Of a stretch of 64,000 bases of DNA, positions 50,401-59,400 are shown in pieces. Under the pieces are notes generated by a model, which saw only the letters and a program-made list of their open reading frames with translations, ran no database searches and was not told the origin of the DNA. The first letter of the stretch is position 1. Each line of letters opens with the position of its first letter. Source of the DNA: Sabellastarte sp. h YS-2021 (Eukaryota; Annelida; Polychaeta; Sabellida; Sabellidae); the NCBI GenBank assembly GCA_964017235.1, contig OZ024931.1, positions 135,906,033 through 135,970,032 on the forward strand, written 5' to 3'. The position numbers and the translations under genes were made by a program.

Positions 50401-53400
50401 AGCCGTGTTGTTAGCACTAAAAAGATTCCAACAATTAGTGCAAGGAAAGCTCGTCCTGATTGCCACAGACAACACCACAGTTGTGGCATACATCAACAAG
50501 GAGGGAGGTATGAGGTCAGGTTCACTTTGTGCCCTTCTTTGGCGGCTCCTATGTTGGTGCAATCTCAGACAAACAGTACTGAAGGCCAGACATATTCCGG
50601 GCCGTCTGAATGTAATTGCAGACAAGTTGTCTCGCCAGGGACAGGTCATTCAGACAGAGTGGTCCCTCCATCAGGAGATCTTCGACACCCTTTGTCGAAC
50701 TTGGCATTATCCCCAAGTGTACATGTTTGCAACAAGGTACAACTGCAAACTAGTCCGGTTTGTGTCCCCAATTCCAGACCCAAAGGCCTGGTCAGTGGAC
50801 GCTCTGACGCTGTCCTGGGAAAACCTGGACATGTACCTCTTCCCCCCAGTGTCTCTGATGGGGAAGGTGGTCAGCAAGCTGTCAGACCATTGGTATCACA
50901 GAGCAATCCTGATTGCTCCGGGATGGCCAAACATGCCTTGGTTTTGGGTCCTAGTGGAGCTGTCGGCCATGGTTCCTCTTTGTCTTCCACACCATCCAGA
51001 TCTAGTGACCCAACCTTTCAACAAGGCACGTCACAGGGATCTGACAAGCCTAAATCTCCATGCCTGGCTCCTAGAGCCCAGACCATCAAGGAGCAAGGGT
51101 TCTCTAGCCCAGTGGCGGCAAGAATTGAGGCGCCTCAAAGACGTTCAACCAGAGCAGTCTACGAGGCAAAGTGGGCCCTTTTTGTTAGATGGTGCGAAAC
51201 AAGTCAGGTGGACTTCAGGAACCCATCTATAAAACAAATAGCAGATTTCCTCCTGCATCTTTTCCAGGAGAAGAATCTCCAGCCCAGCACTATTGATGGT
51301 TACAGGTCAGCCATTGCAGACAAACTGGGAAATGCCTCGGTTAATGTTGGCAAGGATGACAATTTGACTAGACTGTTAGACAGTTTTCACAGAGATAGAC
51401 CCAAAGGGCGCCGGGGGGTTCCTGCTTGGAACCTCTCCCTGGTTTTACACCAGCTTACAAAGGCGCCTTTTGAACCACTCAGAAAGGCTTCTCTGAAGCA
51501 CCTTACTTTCAAAACTGTTTTTCTCCTAGCCCTGGCTTCGGGAAAACGCAGGAGTGAGATTCACGCTTGGTTAAACAAAAATATCAGACACCAAGCTGAC
51601 TGGTCCAAAGTTTCCCTCTACCCTTCACCAAGCTTCTTGGCGAAAAATCACTTGGCAAAAGAGGGACCAGAGTGCGTGGCCCCGGTGGTCATCCCGGCTT
51701 TAGCCCCCACTCTGGATAAGTCGTTGAAAGAAGACAGATCCCTTTGCCCCGTTCGGGCTCTTCGCTACTACCTGGACAAAACCCAGGACCTAAGGACGGG
51801 AAAGGAGTTAGTTTTTGTTTCTTTCAAACATGGTTTTAACAAGGACATCTCTCCTGCCACTATCTCATCCTGGATCAAACAAACAGTAGTGTTGTGTTAT
51901 GATCTTTCTGACCAAGATACCTTGACCTTACATCAGGTTAAGGCCCATGATGTTAGGGCATTTGCGGCCTCCAAAGCCTTTCAAGGTGGCATATCTCTGG
52001 ACCAGATTCTAGCAGCATGCCACTGGAAGTCCCACAACACCTTTACACAATTTTACCTTAAGGATGTTGCCTGGGCCGATAAGGAGCTTTTTCACTTGGG
52101 TCCTGTGGTGGCTGCCCAGCAGATCCACCACTAGTCCTCTAAGCTTCTTTGTATATAATTATATATAGTGTACATACTAGTTAGTTTTAGGTGTAGGCTC
52201 ACCTTTAGCCTAGGCCTTGGCTTCTCAAAGTCGTTTACTTCAGAATAATCCTCTGGGTATAGGACTTTCCCCACTCCTCCAGGTTAACCGTGGGAATCAT
52301 TGCCTTGAACTCTTACTCTCTTCCTCCCCTCAGAGCAGTCAAAAAGGGGGGGGGGGGGGGGGCAGGTCTAGTTACCCTCGAGACTAACATGTCTCCTCAA
52401 AGGGCTAGAACCTCACACCTAGGCATAATATAAGAGTTCTCTCCAATCCTCAGAAGGCTGCCCTCCTTCCACTGGGTAGTTATTCTAGCTATCGTCTGGT
52501 AGGTAAGATGTATTAACGCAATGAAATTGCAAATTTTAATTAGTAAATTAAATTTTTATTAGTTAATACCTTACCTACCAGACGGGAAATTCCCACCCAG
52601 CCTTACAATTCAACCTTAGGGACGAAAAAGATGCTATGACGTCACGTCCCTCTGGCGAGTGAAGCAGGAACTAGGCCACCTGGCGAGTGGAGTGTAGTGT
52701 ACCGGTCCTGCCGGGGGTGAAACCCAGGACGTCTTTTCTTTCGTTTGGCGGGACCGGCTCGCCGGGCTATAGCTATCGTCTGGTAGGTAAGGTATTAACT
52801 AATAAAAATTTAATTTACTAATTAAAATTTGCAATTTTGCATTAGTTGATTATCTTTGGTCAGTTATATAGTTATGCATTATAACAAAAACTGTTTTGTT
52901 TTCTAATAATGTTTATCTTAATCTGTTTTCTAATTATATTGTCCCACTGAACCTCTCTAACAATACAGGGGTGCAACCATGGGGCTAATTACAATTAAAT
53001 ACCCAGATTTCACACTTAATTACGTGAATTACTTGCTATCACATATTAGAATCATACACTGAAAGACCATAAAGTAACTACTCAGGCTTGAACTATTTTT
53101 CTTTCATCCTTTCACTGGGAGGCCAAATATTTCAATATTTGTGGATTAAAGTAAAGCTTATAATAGAGTTTTTGTAATGACTTTGATCAGAAAGGCTTGA
53201 TGTATCATAAATAATCCAATGAAAGATATGACATTTATGTTGTTACATATATGTTTATTCATTTTAATGTTCTAGATTGATCCTTCTTTATATCACTTCC
53301 TGAAATGTAACACCTTTATTCCTATTAGTTTAATCACTTATTATTATGCTAAAAAAATATCCAATATAGGTTATAAACTAAGTCTTTTCAATCAGTATCA

Positions 53401-56400
53401 GCTTTTCATATTTATTTATTTGTACATTCTATGGCTTGGGTCATTGAATGTACACATTCAGTGACTTTAGCTATTGAATGTACACAATCCACAGCTCAGC
53501 CATTGAATGTATACATTCAATGATTTGCCCATTGAATGTACACATTCAATAGTTTGTGCCATTGAATGTATACATTTTATTGCGTTAATACATCCTATCC
53601 AATGGACAATTGCTAATCCGGTCGGCGCAGACCGGCCCGCCAAACGACAGAAAAAGTCGCCTTATATGAGTGCATAATGCCCCCACAAGCGTTCCGGTCC
53701 CTGTGTGTGCTCGCAAGGTGGCGTGTCGTACTTCCTTCCTGTCTAGACAGCGTGACGTCATAGCATCTTTTTCGTTTGGCGCACGTGTGTGTGGACGTGT
53801 TTTTTCATCAGCTCTCGCAAGTTATTATATTGGTGTGTGTTAATTTAATCAAGGAACTTTATTTTATTTGAAAAGAATTTTGCTTCATTGTGGATATAAT
53901 GGCATCTCCTGGTCAGCGTAGGGGAGTTTGTGGACACGCCATGGCTGGCTTTGACCAGCACGCGCATTGTGCTCGTTGCAGGGACAAAAAGAAAGGGTCT
54001 GACCCTTGTGTTAAAGGAAATATCTGTCCTTCATGCAATATTCTTACTGAAGAACAAAAACTACGCTTAGCCACCCCAGTTTATCAAAATAAAAAGGAAA
54101 AGAAGGAAACTAAAGCGGCTATGGAAGAGTGTACGTTAGTCGACCCTGCCCTAGTTTCTGTGCTGGGTGTATCTACAGATACCGGGATTAAGAGCTCAGA
54201 AGAGGCGAGTAGCAACATGGAAGTTGTGAAAGCTAAGAAGCACATGCAGAGCTCAGAAGAGGCGAGTAGCGTTTCGTCTAACGTGAAAGCCAAGAAGATT
54301 AAATCCCCTACAACCTCCAAAGAAAAACCGGAAAAGGGCAAGAAACGCCAGTCTTCTCCCAAGCCGTCTAAAGCGTCTACAGAGAGTAAACTGGAGGCAA
54401 TGGATATTAAATGGTTAGACCGGTTTAACAGACTGGAAGCTATGTTGTTATCTAAAAGTCTTTCCCAACCGGAACCAACCTTTCAACCAGTGAAACTCTC
54501 ACCGGTCAGGCCATCCCCTGCTGGCATCTCTGAAACTGTTAACCCCTTTTTTGCTCCGACTACCAAAGTGCCTTCATCTCATGAGCAAGGGGTAAAATCT
54601 CTATCTACTGACCACCCTTCTGATATGCCAGTTCTCAAGCCGGTGGCCGGCTCATCAGGATTGTTAAGTTCTCAAGCCCATTCTGAACCGGAAATGGATG
54701 TCGACAGTGCATCAGAATCTGCTTCTATGCCAGATTTGTCGGTTAAAGGTGAAGAAGGTGAACTCTCAGATCTTGATCCGGATAATTCACTCTCTGATGT
54801 TGACCAGGCCCCGTCAATGCGAGGTATCAGAGCTTATATGAACTGGAATCACATTCCAGATTTGGATACAACTCTAGCCAGTGCTGAAGACAACCCCTTT
54901 GCCGCCCCTAAGATCCAACCGGCAGGGAAGATCAGTGTACAACTACCTACGGATGATTGGCTATGCCGTAAGATGGATAGACTAAATCTCACATTAACGC
55001 AAGGATACCCTTCTAAAGGGTCTGAACCCGGTGGACTGCAAAGGGACCAATTCATTAAACCTACCAAGTCGCAAGGAAGATGGTATGGTTTACATCCCAG
55101 TCAAGACAAACCGGCTGGTTCTGTCTCCTTCTGGCACAGTGACAATGCAAAAATTAACAGTACTTTCAGCAGAATTGCCAGATACTCTGCTCTCTCATCA
55201 CCAGCTCCTGCTTCACGCTTTATTGCTCAGGACACTCTTCGCAAGTGGGAGAAAAGTGCACGTGAGGCCTCCTACATGTGTAATCAAGCTGCGGGTTTAA
55301 GCAGATGCTTAAATAAGGTTCAACAGGAAATGTCCGGCCACTTAAAGGTCCTTCAAAGTGAACATAGTAAAGGCAAGTCTGCCAGTAGAGTCAGTAGTGC
55401 CACGGACGAGCTACAGCATCTCATGCATTTTAACTCTTCCATTTTTCAATGTATGGCGAAGACGATGGAACATCTATCAGATTTCGCATTTGTGAGCATG
55501 TACAACTTCACCTTGGCCAGACGAGATTCTTACCTCGCACTGGTCAAACCGGGCATCAAACAGGATACACTGGCTTCCCTCCGGCAGGCCCCTATGCAAT
55601 TGGATACTTTATTCCCTGATCTTGTGTTGAAAAAAGCAGAGGAGGATATTTCCAAATTCGAGGATAGAGGCCGGTCTCACCCTGGTTCCACTGGCCGAAA
55701 GGACTCACGTTTCCACCCTTATAAGAAACCTGAACAATCCTATCAAGAAAACAAACAGACTAGGCCTGCCTGGAAGAATATTGGCAGATTTCAAAAGAAA
55801 AAGGCTAAATTCCAGGGGCAGAAGTACTCCTCGCGACAGGCCCGGGGATACAATTCATTTAAATGACAATCAAAGTGCAGACCTTCAGTTGAAGGTCCAG
55901 GGCAAAAGACAGGAACTTTGCAGTGGAGTACCGGATCAGCAGACCGGACCGGACTCCAAACAGACTTTAATTCATGTGTCAAGAAATTTAAACTCTGTAA
56001 ATTCATTTGTTGTTTCTCCTGCACCTTTTGCAACCGGGCAGCCGCAAAAGAAAGGCATAAGTCCAGTGTCTGTAAACTTAAACAAAGTTCAGCCATTAAA
56101 ATAATATTATTATGTGAACAATGCTTTGTTTGTAGATCACTTGTGTTCTGTAAAACCTGTAGCAAATGTCCCAAATGTTGCTCCCAATCTTCCTGTAGGG
56201 ACCAGACTTCAAAACTATTGGACAAAATGGTTGGATCTGAGTGCAAACCCAATAGTAGTTCAAATCCTAAGGGAGGGCTACCACCTTCCCTTTCGGATCC
56301 GACCCAGGTTAACAAGAAATCACATGGTCATAAGCTGCTATGTAAATCCCCACAGGAACAGCTACCTGGTAGAGGCATTGCATCAGCTTATAGCCAAAAA

Positions 56401-59400
56401 TGCAATAGAAATCGTACAAAACCCCAAATCTCTAGGCTTCTTCAACCGACTATTTCTAGTTCCAAAGCCAGACAAAAAGTGGAGACCTATACTGGATCTG
56501 AGCAAACTCAATCTTTTTCTCAAGGTGGAGAAATTCAAAATGGAAACCCCGGAAACCATCCGGACTTCCCTCCAACAAGGGGAATGGGTCACCTCAATAG
56601 ATTTCAAGGACGCCTACTTTCACATACCCATACACCAGAGGTCTCGAAAATATCTCAGATTTCATGTCCAGGGCCAGACCTACCAGTTCAAAGCACTTCC
56701 CTTTGGCCTTTCAACAGCTCCTATGGAGTTCACTGTAATAGCCAAGAAAGTGAAGCTGATGGCTATAAGCAAGGGTATAAGAATCCACCAGTACCTAGAC
56801 GACTGGTTGGTGAGAGCCAGCTCCCACCCCCTTTGCCTTCAACATACCCAAAAGCTGGTCCAGATTTGTCAGGAACTGGGCTGGTTGGTGAATGTAGAAA
56901 AATCAGAACTCGAACCCAAGCAGGTCTTCGAATTTGTAGGCTATCAATTCGACCTCCAGTCCGGACGGGTCCGACCTACTCCGGACCGGTGGCGAGCCCT
57001 TCAAGGGAAGATACAGACTCTCCTGTCACTTCCGGCCTGTCCGGTCCGGCAGTTCATGTCCTTGATAGGCCTGTTAACAGCCACAGAAAAGCAAGTCCAT
57101 TTAGGTCAACTACATATGAGGCCCATACAGTGGCACCTCAAAAACAATTGGAGGGTACCAGAATCTCTGGAGAAAGTTATTCCATTTCCCAGATCACTGC
57201 ACCCCCACTTAAGGTGGTGGCTGGAGGAAGGCAATGTGCTACAAGGTCAACCATTACACCCCTTAAAGCATGCTCTGCAAATTTTTACAGACGCATCAAA
57301 AGAAGGTTGGGGCGCTCATTTAAACGAACGCACTGCAAGAGGCCACTGGTCACTGCCGGAAAGCAAGTTACACATAAATTATCTAGAACTAAAAGCAGTG
57401 TTCCTAGCCTTAAGAGAATTCCAGGACCTCTGTGTAAACAATATAGTACTAGTGGCCACCGACAATACAACAGTGGTGGCCTACATAAACAAAGAGGGAG
57501 GCATGAGGTCAGGCCCACTCTGTGCCTTACTATGGAGAATCCTGACCTGGTGTACCAGGAAACACGTGACACTGAAAGCCCGACACATTCCGGGTCGGCT
57601 GAACGTGGTGGCAGACAAGCTGTCCAGATTAGGACAGACCATTCAAACAGAGTGGTCCCTCCTTCCGCATGTATTCGAAGCAATATGCTACAGGTGGCAC
57701 CGACCTCAAATAGACCTCTTTGCCACCAGATTCAACAACAAGCTACCTCTCTTTGTGTCACCCTTTCCGGATCCCATGGCCTCAGCAGTGGATGCACTCA
57801 GCCTACCATGGGAGGATCTGGACCCTTATGCCTTCCCCCCAACAGCCATATTGGGCAAGGTAGTGGAGAAGTTGCAGGACTCCCAGTGCAGCAGAATCAT
57901 TCTGATCGCCCCAGGGTGGCCAAACATGCCCTGGTTTTGGGACCTGGTAGCCATGTCCAGTCAAATCCCACTGAGTTTGCCCAAGCTGCCCAATCTGTTG
58001 ACTCAGCCCTTCAGCCAGACCCCTCACAGGAATCTGACAAATCTAAATCTCCATGCTTGGCTCCTAGAGCCTCAGCAATCAAGGAGCACGGTTTCTCTGA
58101 GGAGGTGGCAACAAGAATTGAAGCTCCTCAAAGAAAATCAACCAGATCAGTCTATGAAGCAAAATGGGCCATTTTTACAAAGTGGTGCCTCTCTAATAAG
58201 GTGGACTCCAGAGCACCCCCTGTGAAGGCAGTAGCTGATTTTCTTATGTACCTTTTTCAGGACAAAAAGTTACAGCCCAGTGCCATTGATGGTTACAGGT
58301 CTGCCATTGCTGATAAATTGGGGAATTTCCCCATCAATATCAGCAAAGATGACAATCTCACTCGTCTTCTGGATAGCTTCCACAGGGACAGACCCAGGGG
58401 CAGGAGGGGAATCCCTTCCTGGAACCTCTCCCTGGTTCTACATCAATTGTCAAAACCACCCTTTGACCCAATTGGGGAAGCCTCTTTGAAGCATTTAACC
58501 TTCAAAACAGTCTTTTTGCTAGCCTTAGGGTCAGGCAAACGTAGAAGTGAGATTCATGCTTGGCAAAACAAGAACATCAGACACCAATCTGATTGGTCAA
58601 GGGTGTCCCTGTACCCCTCACCCAGCTTTCTCTCAAAGAATCAGCTGGCCAAGGAGGGCCCAGAAAGTGTGGCCCCAGTGGTTATACCAGCCCTGGCCCC
58701 TACTCTGGATAAGTCCCTCAAGTCTGACAGGTCCCTCTGTCCAGTCAGAGCTTTGCGCTACTATTTGGACAGGACCTCAGATCTCAGGCAGAATAAGGAG
58801 TTGGTTTTCGTCTCCTTTAAGAAAGGGTTTGACAAAGACATCTCCCCTGCCACTATCTCCTCATGGATCAAGCAGACTGTGATCCTATGTTATGAGCTCT
58901 CGGACCATGATTCCCACACTCTACATCAGGTCAAGGCCCATGATGTCAGAGCCTTTGCTGCTTCTAAGGCCTTCCAATCGGGAGTCTCCTTAGAACAAAT
59001 CCTGTCAGCTTGTCATTGGAAGTCACATAACACCTTTATACAATTTTACTTAAAGGATGTGGCTTGGGCTGACTCAGAGCTTTACCATCTGGGCCCTGTA
59101 GTGGACCACCAGCAGTCCAACACATAGAGGAGATCTGTACATATGTAGATATCTGTACGTCTGTATATATTGCACATATAATTAAGAAGTAATTAAAAAA
59201 AAAAAAAAAAAAAAAAGTCTTCTCATTTGCTTCCTTGTGGGAGGTTTTTAGGTTTTATGGGACTGAACTCAGCCCTCTCCTCCCCTAGATCAGAGCAGGT
59301 CTCTAGGCGACAAGGGGGGGGGAGGGGCGGTCGGTTCTGACGGTTCAAACCCGAATAACGGTTAACCGAATGATGATATCCGACCAGAGCCTTTAAGGTT

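Larger units (their letters stand above)
46670..52837 (+). mobile_element. DIRS element A (fossil, looks whole)
   Basis: A tyrosine-recombinase retrotransposon with inverted terminal repeats, gag-like frame, RT/RNase H frame overlapped by a recombinase frame, and an internal complementary region. The frames look open over their full length, and left and right terminal repeats differ by only a few bases, so it is young. Both flanks show TTT at the boundary. Its terminal repeats differ in sequence from those of B, C and D, so it is a separate DIRS family. Confidence 0.9.

Noticed and set aside
54084-54362. Minus-strand frames across the DIRS elements (for example 54084-54362, 55791-56315, 57285-57683, 50323-50649)
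   Set aside because: Shadows of the gag, RT and recombinase frames; no domain similarity.
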